A stretch of 64,000 bases of DNA from positions 2,418,001 through 2,482,000 of the forward strand of contig NC_037311.1 of NCBI RefSeq assembly GCF_000143535.2, written 5' to 3'. Origin of the DNA: Botrytis cinerea B05.10. Lineage: Eukaryota; Ascomycota; Leotiomycetes; Helotiales; Sclerotiniaceae. How positions within the stretch are numbered: the stretch's first letter is position 1; each line of letters opens with the position of its first letter. This document shows, in pieces, positions 11,623-23,706 of the stretch. The translations under genes were made by a program, and so were the position numbers. Below the pieces are notes generated by a model. That model saw only the letters and a list, made by a program, of their open reading frames with translations. It was not told the DNA's origin and did not search any database.

Positions 11623-12751
11623 AGCTGCAACATTCCTGGTTCGGCTTATGCGACGTCATCATATTGACCCCTCGTTGGCAGCAGGGAGGTATTCAATATC
11701 CAATGTTCTCCGAAGTCCCGTGGATATTTGTTTGCACCGTGAGTGAAAAGGAGTACATGCGAGCGGTGGACCATAAATGGAATCCTCCTGTATTTACTAC
11801 CTACTATATATCTATTGCTTACAATATACTATTTACCACCTCTTATTTATTATCTACCACTTGTTGCCTGCTTCTTGCTATTTGCTACCTACTCTCTAAA
11901 TACTCATAAATGAGGTTATCCAAACATCTTCTCCCGGCCCATCTGCATCCATTGGTTACAAAATGACTGCGACTACAGATTCCTTACCTTGCCATTCTTA
12001 TACCTCACGTTGTTCCTTGCTGGAGAGCCTCTGAAATTGCTTTGGAACAGCAAGTTGACGGTCCGGGGCACATCTAAGAAGCACAGCTAATAATAACTTC
12101 CCTTGGCCAATCCACTGTCTGATCCCCCACTACAAGCTGCATTCTAGCTACATTGCTCTGCTGCATTCTCCGTGCAATGCAATCTGCCAATGTCCGAACT
12201 TAAATCTCCAGGAAATTGAAACAATGTGACTTTGACTCAATTGCAAATTCATACCGTGTATACCGTGTACACCGTGTACACTGAGTAAATACTGACTTTT
12301 AGGAGACGAGACTCTATGTTGGAGAGCAACATTGTAAGCGCGCGGTCTCGTCACAGATGGATGTTCAGTATTATATACAGATACATATAACACCTTCCTT
12401 GCTTTTTTGACCACCATAATCAATAGTCCCTTCTATTGTCCCCGGCACACATCCTAACACATACTCGCACGTATTTATAGTCTTACTACTTACCACTTAC
12501 TCTACATTCTCTTTAAAATTTCATTGAAGAAACCGAGTCGCCAGGAAGCTACCTTTGGTATACATGGAACTGCCTGCACTGTCTTGAAACTCGCTGAATC
12601 TACCTGCGACAACTTGCGGTACACGACTCCATATCTCAAAATTTGCACTTCTTTACAACATTCAAAAAAATTGCCACTTGTCGCGCAAATGCACAATACC
12701 ATGATGGTCATACGACAGGACATATAAAAAGTAAACTGGCTCGAATTGCCA

Positions 12752-14715
12752 ATGGCTTCTTCTTCGTTATCGACACGCGCTGTGTCTGTTTCTGATCGAT
12801 CAATATCGACTCCCGACCCCCAAATTGAGACAATTTACAGTGTCGATGGCGCCCGTATCATATCTTTTTCAATACCGTCGCAAACTTCATCGCGACCGAG
12901 CTCGAGTAATGGAGCTGTGGAGGATAATACAGAAATAGGTTCCTCTTTGAGGTGGTCATCCCCAGGGGAAAGGACAATCGCCGTTGGTACGCGTTCTGTG
13001 GCAATTCTGTGTTCGCTCTAGGAATGAGGACTCGTACTGATGTGAGATTTGCAGGCACTTTGCGCATTTATAGAGCTCCCGAATCCGTCGCGTTTTTCAA
13101 TTGCCAGAAAGCCTTAAAGCCAATATTACCTCGAAGCCAATGCTGGTTTGTCTCGGACGATGGATCTAGCAAATTTGTGTTGCAAGTGCGAAGGCTACAG
13201 GAGTACTGGCGAATCGAGATAAGCAATACGACTCCCGAAGAGATTAAGCAAGGAGAAGAGCTCAAGAAGATATTGGCGCAAGTGTTATTATATGAAAAGA
13301 CCCCTTGCCCGTTCCAAAGAACGTTTTCAGTTGATCTTCCGATTGCTCCGCAAATGCCTACCACGCAAAAGCCGTGGAAGCCAGTACAAAGATCATCATC
13401 GAGGATTCCTTTACCTAGGGGTGATCTTTATCCTGTTGCTTTGAAGTCAAACTCGTTGACCCCAAATTCGCCAAAGCTGTCATGTAGAAGAACCCGCTCT
13501 TCTTCCCCACTCCAGACTTCTGCATTGCATCGATCCGCGGCCAGCCCCACAGAGACATGCATGTCAGACCTGCAACTCCAAGAAGAAACGCCAGAAATAT
13601 CTTTAGTCCAACCAACGGATCCAACTGTACACTCCCTAATATACCCAATACAAATTCGTGCAGCCGAACCTCATTCAATAGAATATGGTGTGGCCTCATC
13701 AGAATCTATAGTTACTGTCTTGTCCCGTATACAGGTAGTTGAGGGTGGGAATAGTGACATAACGGACGACTCTAATGCTACAGCCAAAACCCCTGCTCAA
13801 TCACCACGTTCGCAGTCACTTCCTGGCTCAAGAAGTCGCTCACAAGTGTTACATCACTGTAGTCGATCGATCACAGCCCCTCCTATCCTCTCTCTAGTCA
13901 CAAGTCCACCTTCAAAGCGTCAAAATAGGTCTCCAGCGAGGAATATTGCTGTCGGTGACCCTGAATCAGAGCTTTCATCAAGCGTCGATTCGTTTCACTC
14001 TACACAGTCATGGCACTCTCCACTTGATGTACCACCGTCACCGCCTCTGTCCGGTCCACCTTCCCCTGTCACTTTTCCCTACCCCCACGATAATATTGTC
14101 CTTCCAAAGAAAGTACACCCTACGCAAGCAATTTCACAGCTCAATATAACCCCCGAGACACACGGAGTATGGCCCACACCTTCACTCATTAGTGTGTCTC
14201 CTCGAAGTTTGTCACCTGCTCCAAAAACACCGACTTTGGTCAATGATTGCGGCAAGTCTGAATGTGAAGCCTTTGAAGCCATTACTCCATCACCACCACG
14301 GTTGAGACAGCGTGGTACTACAGGTAGCAATTCACGAAGAAGAACACTGTCCCCTCTCCCTGCTGCAGTAAATCTGTTTTCCCCACCACCGGGATCACGG
14401 CGACTACAAACTGCTCGACACCTTCCGACAGCCATCATCCAAAAGACATGTGAAATTCTTTTGAGTCCTCCAAGTCATTTACTACATGTGATGATTAATG
14501 TAGCATCTAAAATTGCAGCGGGTGAATGGAGAGGAGTGCTACTCGGTGAAGGGGAGGCTGTGCATTGGGATTTCACCGAAGACGAATATCATGGCGAAGG
14601 TTGGACTGAGGATGACTTTGGATTTAGTCTTACACCCACGCCTTCAAGAAGACGGGAGGTTTCCTCACAATCCAAGAAGGACACGACCTCTAGCGAGAGT
14701 TGGGAAGTTGATTAG
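12752..14715 (+). CDS. inp1: Inheritance of peroxisomes protein 1 (Inp1)-like
   Basis: Predicted 631 aa from exons 12752-12986 and 13055-14715. Inp1 is a peripheral peroxisomal protein that tethers peroxisomes to the cell cortex during division. The diagnostic N-terminal block appears once the 68-nt intron is removed: ARIISFSIPS, then GTLRIYRAP, then VAFFNCQKALKPILPRSQCW and FVLQVRRLQEYWRIEI (residues about 30-150). The rest is long, Ser/Pro/Thr-rich and mostly disordered, with many SP/TP sites (for example PPSPPLSGPPSP), as usual in filamentous fungal homologues. A short hydrophobic/amphipathic block near residue 500 (SHLLHVMINVASKIAAGEW) precedes an acidic tail. The start is the first ATG of the open frame. 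The neighbouring gene convergent to it is cue3-like. Family call rests on the N-terminal block only. Confidence 0.82.
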
Positions 14716-15490
14716 GCTTCTATTTGTACACTATAAACCCACCATTTGTGCTACTATGATTTTGTAATTGGGGCTTGGTATGATTTATATCAAAGGAAAT
14801 TTACTAGGAGTATTAGTGGGAAGGTCATGCAGTCATCAATTTGGTTGAAGTGGTGCTTATGATTTTGACGGGCTTAATTCGGACATGGTTTGGGCGTGTA
14901 TAGATAGTATGGATATAATGCATTAATATCATGGAATATCCCATATAATAGATCATTTCGGCCATCTTTTCAAACGAAGATATCTATTTCCTTTGCAAAA
15001 TGTGCATGTTTCAATCTTGTGGATTTGGTGTCACGGAAGAAGGAAAGTAAGTGTAAACGGGGTCTTGATTTTATGAGGTCATATTAGATTGGGAATTCGC
15101 CCGATGAGCAGTGAGTGTAAGGACCTCGACTAGTAGGGTTTCTACTTCAAAGCTGTTACTAATTCTTGCTTTTCTACTCATAATTTGCGTTAGCGCACCA
15201 TTATACTCTCATTACTATTGTCGTTCATATCGTGCTCTAATCTACTGTATTCTCACGATCTCTCAATCTTTAGTCTCATTGGTTTCGCTTCACTTCCACG
15301 CCCCTCATTCAAGACTTTAGTTTCCACACCAATCACAAAAGTCCCGTTTGAGTGAAGGCACGTACTATGGCACCATGGCATGTATGTGGATGACGATTAA
15401 CAAGTCAATGGTATCGAGATTAATCTAAAGGTATCTACGCTTTTAACTTTCGTCCATTCAACCTTTACCATACTTGAAGGTCCTTTTCCA
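14716..15490. other. Convergent 3' intergenic region
   Basis: About 775 nt between two converging stop codons. It should hold both 3' UTRs and poly(A) sites. No gene is supported. Confidence 0.6.
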
Positions 15491-17557
15491 CTACCCCGGG
15501 AATCCTCCTCTAGCCATTTTTCTCGCCCTTCCCTCCCTACGGTTGTGATTAGCTCTCGATCCCTTATTCGCTTCTTTCCTCTGTCTAGCGACATCAGTCT
15601 CCTTATCACCACTTGTACCCGCCACGTTTCCATTGCCTCTTCCCCCTCTTCCCCCACCACCTCTTCCACCTCTACCCTGTCCTCTGATTCTGCCTCCTCT
15701 ACCCCTATTACCATTTCCATTCCCGTCTTCCTCTCCTTCAACAGCTTTCCACGACGTACTCTCCAGACTTGCCTGCTCTCCCTTAAACGTAGCAAATCGA
15801 GTTTCAAGTCGTCGCATTTGTCTAGGGTCACGAGAAAGCATGACTGCCCATCCCTCGAGTGCTTCGTCCGTCATGCCTGTATCTTGTCTTATAGCTGCTC
15901 TTTCTTTGCTTCTACGAGTGGTTGCATCTCTAGCAAAGATACCTGGTGATGACTTGTAGGCACGGAAGAGGGTTTCATCATGTGCACTCTGTTGTGAGTT
16001 GTTCTCGGGGTTGGATTCTTCAGGGTTGGCAGAATCAACCGTTCCGCCAACATCAGCGACATCATATGTATCGTCTCTTTCATCATCGTCGGAATCAAAA
16101 GCAGCAAGTGCGGAGAGAATCGCGGCTTTATTGGGAGCGGTAGAGCGATCTTGGAGCACATCATCTGCTGTTTGATCAGGGTTGCGACGGCCAAAATGCA
16201 GGCGAGATGCGTCAACCGTGAGCTGGTCAAGTTCGTCATCATCAAAGATATTGCGGCGAGTAGGGAGCTGCGGGGGAGTCGAATGGGGTATTAAGTCGGC
16301 ATGACTTGCAGATTGTTCGTTGGGGAGTTCGCTATGGCAATAGTTAGAGCAGTGACTTTGGAAAAACGATGATACGTACAACTCCTCATGTCGATCAGCA
16401 TTGTTTAAGCTTGGTGGTAAGGATCCATCCAGAAGATGAGATATGACTTCCTCCGTATTATCATTGTATTCTTCAAGTAACTTCACAATAAAGCCTGATC
16501 CGAGATCTGGGAACAAATCCTGAACCTGTGATATGAGACTCATCTGATGAACGTGTACATTACTATTTTCATGATCATCGTTGCCAGCCAATCCCTTGCC
16601 TTTGTTAGGTTTCTTCTTGACAAGGCGTAAAGGCCTTCCGCTACCTCCAGGTTTACGAAAGCCTTGTAGAGTAGCAATCACCGACTTTGCTCTGCTAGAC
16701 CCCGAGCCACTGGCATCGATTCTTTGCTGAAGCTGCTTCAACACAGGTGTTACCGTGACCAACTCAGCAACCAAAGAGTCATTCACATTAGTTGGGCCTT
16801 TCTTATGTGCTTCAGCCGCAGCATTCAAGGAATAAAGTTGGTCGACGAGTGATGAAATTCTTGGTTTAGGGCCTTCTGTAAGCCCAATAATACAAAGGTA
16901 GATAGTAGAGATGATGACCTTTCGTAGTGGTGGGTTCATGAGCTTGTAACAACTTATAAGAGCATCCACGAAATCATCCCCAGCCATGAAGAACGAAGCT
17001 GCTTCAGGAGAAGCGTGCAACAGTTGATTCAATCGTCTCAATTGTATTTCCGAGCCTTTGAGATCTCCTTTGATCCCAGCATCTAGTTCTTCTGTCAACA
17101 AGCTCTTGACACTGCTCAGAGAGCCCTCGATTATAGAAGAGTGCTTGCTCCATACTAATGTTGTGACTTTGCTGCCCTTTTCCTTTCCATAAACTTTACA
17201 TACATCTGCGAGAACTTCCCAACACAGTAACGATTCAGGCGACTTGTCAACGCTAACCAGTCTATAGAACAGAAGATACGCTTGCTTGCGAATTTGCTTG
17301 GTCTTTGAGGGATTGGCTAACGAGTTCTCGTCATGTGATAGAGCTGTTTCGGCAAAGTAGGATGCGAGGAAGGTTGGTAGGGATTCATCTTTTGCTGATA
17401 TCCGTACAAAATCCGGAGACGGTATTGATAGATGTGCCTCAGTTAGAGATATCCAGGCGTCTAAGCAAGCCTCCCACTCCGCCGGTAGCATATTTGACCT
17501 CCATGATAGTTTGGGATATGGAACTAAAGGTGGGAGAACTATTGATTTCGAGGCCAT
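15491..17557 (-). CDS. cue3: CUE-domain protein, Cue3/ASCC2-like ribosome quality-control factor
   Basis: Predicted 672 aa from exons 17557-16380 and 16331-15491. The N-terminal 320 residues are helical and begin with LPPLVPYPKLSW, a block typical of the Cue3/ASCC2 family. A CUE ubiquitin-binding domain follows at about residues 339-380 (QVQDLFPDLGSGFIVKLLEE, then the LL of SHLLDGSLPP). The tail is disordered and ends in an RGG/Gly-Arg-rich segment (GRGGRGGGGRGGRG) and GGFPG. In yeast, Cue3 (Rqt3) works with the helicase Slh1 in the RQT complex that splits collided ribosomes; the same role is inferred here. The 48-nt intron after ADRHEE has good GT-AG sites but is a multiple of three without a stop, so a read-through form with 16 extra residues is possible. 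The gene is divergent from the ribosomal protein gene. Confidence 0.85.
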   Translation of the reverse strand: MASKSIVLPPLVPYPKLSWRSNMLPAEWEACLDAWISLTEAHLSIPSPDFVRISAKDESLPTFLASYFAETALSHDENSLANPSKTKQIRKQAYLLFYRLVSVDKSPESLLCWEVLADVCKVYGKEKGSKVTTLVWSKHSSIIEGSLSSVKSLLTEELDAGIKGDLKGSEIQLRRLNQLLHASPEAASFFMAGDDFVDALISCYKLMNPPLRKVIISTIYLCIIGLTEGPKPRISSLVDQLYSLNAAAEAHKKGPTNVNDSLVAELVTVTPVLKQLQQRIDASGSGSSRAKSVIATLQGFRKPGGSGRPLRLVKKKPNKGKGLAGNDDHENSNVHVHQMSLISQVQDLFPDLGSGFIVKLLEEYNDNTEEVISHLLDGSLPPSLNNADRHEELYVSSFFQSHCSNYCHSELPNEQSASHADLIPHSTPPQLPTRRNIFDDDELDQLTVDASRLHFGRRNPDQTADDVLQDRSTAPNKAAILSALAAFDSDDDERDDTYDVADVGGTVDSANPEESNPENNSQQSAHDETLFRAYKSSPGIFARDATTRRSKERAAIRQDTGMTDEALEGWAVMLSRDPRQMRRLETRFATFKGEQASLESTSWKAVEGEEDGNGNGNRGRGGRIRGQGRGGRGGGGRGGRGNGNVAGTSGDKETDVARQRKEANKGSRANHNRREGRARKMARGGFPG

Positions 17558-18272
17558 CTCTGAATTCTGATGTCGTGTCGGTAGGGTGGAAAGTAAGTGT
17601 GAACTCGTAAGATAGGATGCTATTTTGAGGCCAGGTCAATAGGTGGTAGGAAGTCTTATATGGCACACCAGTGCTGTCCTCGTCTGGGCAATTAATTTGA
17701 TGGAAAGTTAAATAAGCTATATGTATTGAGAAGCTTTGGTCGTCTGGTACTTTTTAAGGGAAATGTATTTGCAAGTGAAAGCAAGAAAGCGCAATTGAAG
17801 AATATAAATGTATCAAAATATGTACAATAAATGCTCTCGCCGTTTGACTCAACATGCAGTTATACCATTAAATTACTTCCGCTGCTACTGCACTCGGCCA
17901 CGCTTCTCAACTTGACCACCAGACCCACCTATCAAATCAATGATGATGGCATCTTAGATGAAAAATATGTAGATGCCTTAAATTGCAGTCAATTTCTGCG
18001 CGGGAGATATTAAGGCATGAATATTCGTAAAAACTCACAGACGTGATTTTTATCCAATAGGATTCATTCGTCTAACCCTGCAATGCCAAGACTTTCTCCC
18101 ACAGTTTTCGTGAATCTTCAATTTTATCTAATCTTCGCGCCAAATTTCAGAATTCTTTTTCTACGACCACCTTCATCACTTTGCCGCAACTGGAACCATC
18201 GTTCGAGTCTTGAAGGAATAACATCAATCAATAGAATCCCATTCTATCAATCCATTCAATCTATCAGCAAAC
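17558..18272. promoter_or_regulatory. Divergent promoter region, cue3-like (-) and rps20 (+)
   Basis: A 715-nt spacer separates the two start codons, so both promoters must lie here. Pyrimidine-rich tracts lie upstream of the ribosomal protein start. No individual factor site is claimed. Confidence 0.6.
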
Positions 18273-18831
18273 ATGTCTTACAACAAGGATAAGGATTTCG
18301 CCGGTGAAGGCCCAGTATGTTTCCTCCAAATAAATTCAACATCCCCCCCTCGTTTGCGCGAAGTCCAAGTCGCATCTCGAATTGGAAATATAGATCATGA
18401 AACTAACCTATTGTGCTTCTCATAGAAAACCCACAAGATCAGAATCACCCTCACCTCCAAGAAGGTTGAGTCCCTCGAGAAGGTCTGCCGTGAGCTCATC
18501 GAGCGTGCCAAGGGAAAGGATCTCCGTATCAAGGGACCAGTCCGTCTCCCAACCCAAACCTTGAAGGTTACCACCCGTAAAACTCCTTGTGGTGAAGGTT
18601 CCAAGACCTGGGATTGCTTCGAGATGAGAATCCACAAGCGTCTCATTGAGTACGTCCCCCCGCCTTCTTTACAATTGGATATCTGGCAGAAGATCGAGAG
18701 GCCTAGAGAGATCCAAACAGAGAACAATATACTAATTGCATGATAGTCTTAACGCCCCTACCGAGGTTGTCAAGCAAATCATCATCAACATCGAAGCTGG
18801 TGTTGAGGTTGAGGTTACCATCGCTGCATAA
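18273..18831 (+). CDS. rps20: 40S ribosomal protein S20 (uS10)
   Basis: Predicted 116 aa from exons 18273-18314, 18426-18649 and 18747-18831. The protein sits on the head of the small ribosomal subunit. Conserved uS10 blocks are [39 protein letters not shown] and [17 protein letters not shown], followed by a C-terminal beta strand ([18 protein letters not shown]). Length matches eukaryotic uS10 (about 115-120 aa). The 14-residue first exon and a 111-nt first intron close to the start codon are typical of fungal ribosomal protein genes. The start is the only ATG that joins in phase to exon 2. Confidence 0.97.
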
Positions 18832-20659
18832 ATTACTTGAATGTGATGAGAAAGGGAGGAAATGATGGTGAAGAAATAGGTCGACCACTTTATCAGGGTA
18901 GACAATTGAACGCTGTTCCTCTCATTTATTGATACTCTATGATACCTGTGACATTTAGTGACTGAGATATATGTTGCCAATGTGTATTTCTGTAGATGGA
19001 CTTTGATGTATTGCTACAAATCCATCACAGGCAGAAAATATGTAGCATCCATCCAACCCCATCTTCCTAGTTCCCTCTTTGAGTAACCCTATGTTATCGC
19101 AAGACCACATTCGACTTTCCATTGGCTACAGTCAATGTATACCTTTCCCTTGACACGTCTATCATTTCCATAGATATCCTCATATCCGCGCTGATATACA
19201 TCCCCAACTCTCCACGACCTACTGCACCATTCTCCTCGGCATCGTCCTCACCATCTCAAGCTCCGATCTATCCAAACTGCACAATCATCTCTCTATCTCC
19301 AAACATCCCACGAAAACGAGTCAACACACACACCCCAAAAAAAAAGAGAAACATCTCACATTCAAAGCACAATAGCTTTCCAGCATTCCAACACATCAAT
19401 CTACATAAATCATCGACAGAAACCCTAGCCCTAGCCCCTATCTTCTTTCTCCTCACCTCCTCAACCCAAAAGTCCAAACTCCAAACCCCAAACTCCAATT
19501 CAGCCCAGCCAACCAAAGCAACCAAATCCTCGATTCTTCCACACTGCCCTCCCCTCCCCCCTCCCCCTCCCCCTCCCATCTCCCCACCTCCCAAATAGAT
19601 CCCCCTTCCAAGATACCAGACCAAAACCAAAATAGAACTAGCCGCATATCAATCAATCAGTCAATCAAAAAGTCAATCAAAAAGTCAATCAAAAAGTCAA
19701 TCAAAAAGCCAATCCAACACTACACCCAAGTCAAACCAAACCAAGTCAAACCCACACACACACCATCCATCCAACCCCCTCCTACTCACCCTCCCATCAA
19801 CACATACACAACATATACAAACATACAAGTGCACAGAAACGCATAAAACCACATACAAACATACACAATAAACCCAACTAACAACACAAACACAAATACA
19901 AATACAAATCTCTCCACTTTCACCTCCTTTTCTTTCTGACATGTGTGAAATGGTTGAGGGAAGTACTTCCTACTCCAGCTTCCATAATCCGAATCTTTAC
20001 AACTCCTACATTCCCAACTTCGAGTGCTATTCGTATCTACACTTGAGATCTTGATATTTGAACTTGAGAGATATTGGCATAATCAATTGCGGCTGTTGTC
20101 CACATGGCCAAATTGACACCCATTCCTATGTCGACTTCGATAAATGTTGAACCTCGAGGCCCAATTCACTGAAGCCCTCCCCTCCCAATAGATCCCATCC
20201 CCATATCACTTGTCACACGAAACAAACTGACACTAAAAAAAGAGTTCCCGATTATTGTATCATAAATTCAGGTAGGTATCGTCATTTCTCTCTTTTCTTC
20301 CTCCAAATAAAAACTACAATATGTACAATTGAAAAGTATCTTCATCCTGTTCGTCAATGTCACAACACCCTTTTGCATCCCCAGCCTATCTAATGTTCCC
20401 CACCACGAACCGCGCGCAATATATACTCGAAGCCTAGTACCCAACAGTCGGCTCTCAACAGTATGAAATACATTCATGTTTTTATCTCAGATTTCCACTC
20501 ATCAATCCCTTCTACTTCCACTCCATCAAGTACAATAATAGCAGAAAAAAGTTTTGTGTGTTCACACCACATGTATGTACATATTGGTAGTAACCCCCAT
20601 AGAACGCCGTGAATACTCCAAAGGTTAGATCAGATCGTTATTCAGGTCTGCGTTAAAAT
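18832..20659. other. Convergent intergenic region with strongly G-poor plus strand
   Basis: About 1.8 kb between the converging rps20 and GH17 genes. Between roughly 19200 and 19910 the plus strand is almost entirely A, C and T, with C runs and CA-rich words. ORFs that span it are low-complexity by-products. No gene is supported. Confidence 0.6.
19650..19714. repeat. 12-nt tandem repeat (TCAATCAAAAAG)
   Basis: About four head-to-tail copies of a 12-nt unit, preceded by shorter AATC repeats and ending in a copy with one substitution (GCCAATC). Confidence 0.92.
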
Positions 20660-22119
20660 TTAGACCAAGCCAGCTGCTACATCAGATGGAGAATTTCCAA
20701 GGTATCCCCAGGATTGTTCGGCCATGTAAAGAGCTGCGGTGTTGACCTTCCAGTAGTCATTGAACGTACTGAAAAGGAAAACGTTGGATGCGTTGGAAGC
20801 GAAAAGATCCTTGATAGCTGCCATAGCAGTGGTCTGAGCAGCAGGAGAGGCGACAGCCTGATCGTGAGATGTTCCAGCAGATGGCCATCCGGTCTCAGTG
20901 ATAACAATGTCCATATCAGGGTTGGACAAGAGGGCTCTCAACTCGGAGATTTGGGTGCTGAGGAAGGTACCAGCAGCATCGGCGGCGGTGTTGGTATCGA
21001 AGAAAGGATGGCAATTGACAGCGCAATAATCAACATTGTCGCAAAGACTTGGGTAAAGCTTAGTGGCAGCCAAGGTATCAACGGCTACAACCTTTCCAGG
21101 GTAGTTGGCAGCAGAAAGAATAGATTTAGCAGTAGCGACAGCACTGGCAACACCAGCAGCATCAGTCACACCGTTGTTGACCCACTCATTTCCGATGGAG
21201 ATGGTGGTGATCAAACTCCAGTCGCCATCAACAGCATCGACAATTGCTTGAGTTTCAGATGAGACCTCAGCGAAATCATATACACCAGCGAAGATCGTGA
21301 AACCATATTTCTTGGCGGCTACCAAAGTAGTGGCGACTTGATTGCAATCTGTTCCATAGATACGGACGGTAGAGTACGAAGATGGAATTGCGGCAAAGTC
21401 CTCGTTCACTTGGTCTTGAGTCTTGCAAGCATTGTTAGCCATGTAAGGAGAGTATGCGAATCCATATCCTCCAGACGATGAAGCGACAGCTGAAGTGGAT
21501 GCAGCTGCAGCGGAAGAAGTAGTGGAAGAGCTCGAAGCGACTGGGACAGAAACGACGGCACTGCTGCTGGAAGAGCTGACAACGGGAGCAGCCGCACTGG
21601 AAGAAGTAGTGGCAACGGGGGCAGCAGCACTAGTGTAAGCTACAGAAACAGCGACGGAGGCGGCGACTGAGACTTCGACACTTGGAGCTTGGACTGGTGT
21701 TGTGCTTGCAGCGGCGGCGGTAGTTGGAGTGGATGGTTGAACGGCAACGGCAGCGGCAGCTTGAACATCGACATCTGGAGTAGACGTAGTGGCGGCACTC
21801 GAGGTAGCGACAGATGGGTTCGATTCATAGACGGTCGTGGGTTCGTTGTCAATATATTCCGTTGTAGTTGAAAGAGGGGTACCGTCAGTGCTAACATAGA
21901 TGATGACTTCTGGAATTTCGGTAGCCTGGATGACGACGGTATCAATCACTGTAACCAAATTTCTCTTGTCATGAACGGCCCGGTGAGCATTGTGACGGTC
22001 TGTGGTGTATTAATACATGTAACAAGAATGGATTGCGCTGGCGAATACATACTGAATGGTTGAGCCAAAGTCAACTGGACAAGGGAGAAACCCGCGAGGG
22101 ACAAGATTGCGCTCTTCAT
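20660..22119 (-). CDS. Secreted GH17 family beta-1,3-glucan-modifying enzyme
   Basis: Predicted 468 aa from exons 22119-22053 and 21999-20660. A signal peptide is evident (MKSAILSLAGFSLVQLTLA). HDKRN at about residues 32-36 contains a dibasic KR, a plausible Kex2 processing site. A long Ala/Ser/Thr/Val linker (residues about 85-195), likely O-mannosylated, leads into the catalytic GH17 barrel, which begins GYGFAYSPYM. The two catalytic glutamates are visible: general acid in SIGNEW (about E294) and nucleophile in VITETGWPS (about E391). The layout matches yeast Scw4/Scw10/Scw11 cell-wall proteins, which remodel beta-1,3-glucan. No GPI signal is seen at the C-terminus (it ends SDVAAGLV), so it is probably wall-associated or secreted. 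It lies about 7 kb from fks1 and 19 kb from a GH72 gene with related roles. Confidence 0.93.
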
Positions 22120-22746
22120 ATTGAATGTGATATTGAGAGAAAGAATGTGTTGGTTTGAAAGTCGAAATAGATTCTTCTATCTATTGCCGGCCAGCGGTTA
22201 GTTCAAGGTCCAGTTCAGAGTTGACAAAATAAACAAGAAGGATGGAGACAAGGAATGAAACATGTAATTGTTATGAGAAGGACAAGATAGAAGGTAACGG
22301 AGAGTCAAATGAACTCCTTGGGGAGGGTAGAAATTCCAATTTGATCTCTAGACGCCTAGACATCTAGGACCCTCGAACTTGACCGGTCTAGAGAATGGCT
22401 TGGTGAAGCTTGACAACCGCAGTAAAATTAACCAACCTTAGATTTCGAGGTCGTTGGAATGTGGATAAGGTCTTGAGAATGTTATGGCCAAGAAGGTTTT
22501 TAGTTTCAATCGGAATATCAACGACGACAGGAATGTTGTGTTTTCTTGGTAATGACCGAAATGAGTGAGTTGATCTCGAGGTCTCAAGGTATCAATGAGT
22601 GTTGGGCAAATGCAAGCAGAAGATGCGCGGCAAATTTTGCAATTGTAAATGTCGACTTTATTTCTGAAAGACGTCTAGGTCCAAGAAATAAATGAAAAGG
22701 AAGGTTGTGAGATTTGACTGATTATCAAATCGTCGTCGAGGTACGG

Positions 22747-22800
22747 AGAGAGAGAGAGAGTGAGTGAGTGAGTGAGTGAGTGAGTGAGTGAGTGAGAGTG
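22747..22800. repeat. (GA)n then (GAGT)n microsatellite
   Basis: A GA tract passes directly into about eight TGAG/GAGT tetramers, then degenerate GTGAGA. It lies about 630 nt upstream of the GH17 start. Confidence 0.95.
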
Positions 22801-23147
22801 TGAGAGAAAGAGAGTGTGTGTGGATGTTGAAGGATAGTGATGAGAAATCGAAGATCAATTCAAACTTCTAAAAAGGGATTAGAGACTTTATTAATTCTGG
22901 CGGTGGAGAATGAGAATAAAATCAACAGGAGAGGAAGGAACCAACAATGGAAATGAGAATTGTTGTTGTTGGAGGAAGAGGAAGAGGAAGAGGAGGAGGA
23001 GGAGGCTTGGTTTTGTTTACGGAAGCACTTACTTATTCAAGGTATGTATTCAGGTGTCTAGGGACCCAGAAGAGGTTGACGTTCCTTTGTTCATTTACGA
23101 CTCCACTCTGTAATTCACTCCAAAGTAAGTGAAGTACGATACGAAGG

Positions 23148-23222
23148 AAAGGCGAGAAAGGCAAGAAAGGCAAGAAAGGCAAGAAGGGTAAGAAAGGCAA
23201 GGAGGGCAAGGAAGGAAAGGAA
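23148..23222. repeat. 10-nt purine repeat (AAAGGCAAGA)
   Basis: Six to seven degenerate copies of a 10-nt purine-rich unit. One strand is almost pure purine over about 75 nt. Confidence 0.9.
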
Positions 23223-23523
23223 AGATCACAAGATGATCCAAGCCAAAGTCAAAGTCAAAGTCCAGTGCGAATAACGGTACAACGGTGGAGGTGGTGGAGG
23301 CTGACTGGGGATGATGAGAGAGAGATGTTAATTGACGATGAGATTGGACCAAAACGGAAAGAGACGCCCCTCCGTAGCCATGAAGATCAAAAAGTCTAGA
23401 AGACGAGAAAGACCAACCTTCTTTTTCCCCGGCCAAGGCAATCTGAGGAACGATACCGTGTGGAGTTTGGAGAATATCTGTACAGTGTATGTTATATGTT
23501 GCGTGTTACAACGTATGAAGACT

Positions 23524-23575
23524 GGAGCTGAAACCGGCATGACATGTATGTTTGTATGTTTGTATGTTTGTATAT
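23524..23575. repeat. 8-nt tandem repeat (GTATGTTT)
   Basis: About four copies of an 8-nt unit related to TATG/TTTG words. Confidence 0.88.
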
Positions 23576-23663
23576 GGGGTCTTGATTCTGTGGTGGAAAA
23601 GCGAAAGAAAGGTTCATCCCAACTTCGTGCTCTCACGTCTTCAAGGTCAAAGACTCGACATGA

Positions 23664-23706
23664 TGGGGGCAAGCCCCCAAACCCCCATAGCTCGCTACGC
23701 TCGAGA
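23664..23706. other. GC-rich hairpin-forming element
   Basis: A 6-bp perfect G/C stem (GGGGGC at 23665-23670, GCCCCC at 23673-23678) is followed by a further C5 run and the word TAGCTCGCTACGCTCGAG. It differs sharply in composition from its A/G-rich surroundings. Three AAGACTC units and a NotI-type octamer follow directly. Confidence 0.7.

Larger units (their letters stand above)
11358..12751. other. Divergent intergenic region between membrane-protein and inp1-like genes
   Basis: About 1.4 kb between two divergent start codons, so it should hold both promoters. It contains a GTA microsatellite, a heptamer repeat array and CCGTGTA(C/T)A nonamers near 12253-12283. ORFs here (including a poly-Val reading of the microsatellite) are not credible genes. 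Confidence 0.6.

Noticed and set aside
11472..11909. 145-codon ORF with a poly-valine run
   Set aside because: The valines are a translation of the GTA microsatellite in a promoter region; no conserved sequence follows.
19122..19598. 158-codon ORF between rps20 and the GH17 gene
   Set aside because: The sequence is C/A-rich low-complexity and has no domain; the frame is open because G is nearly absent, which removes TAG and TGA stops.
23148..23222. CRISPR-like short repeats
   Set aside because: The units are contiguous 10-nt tandem copies without spacers, in a eukaryotic genome: an ordinary minisatellite.
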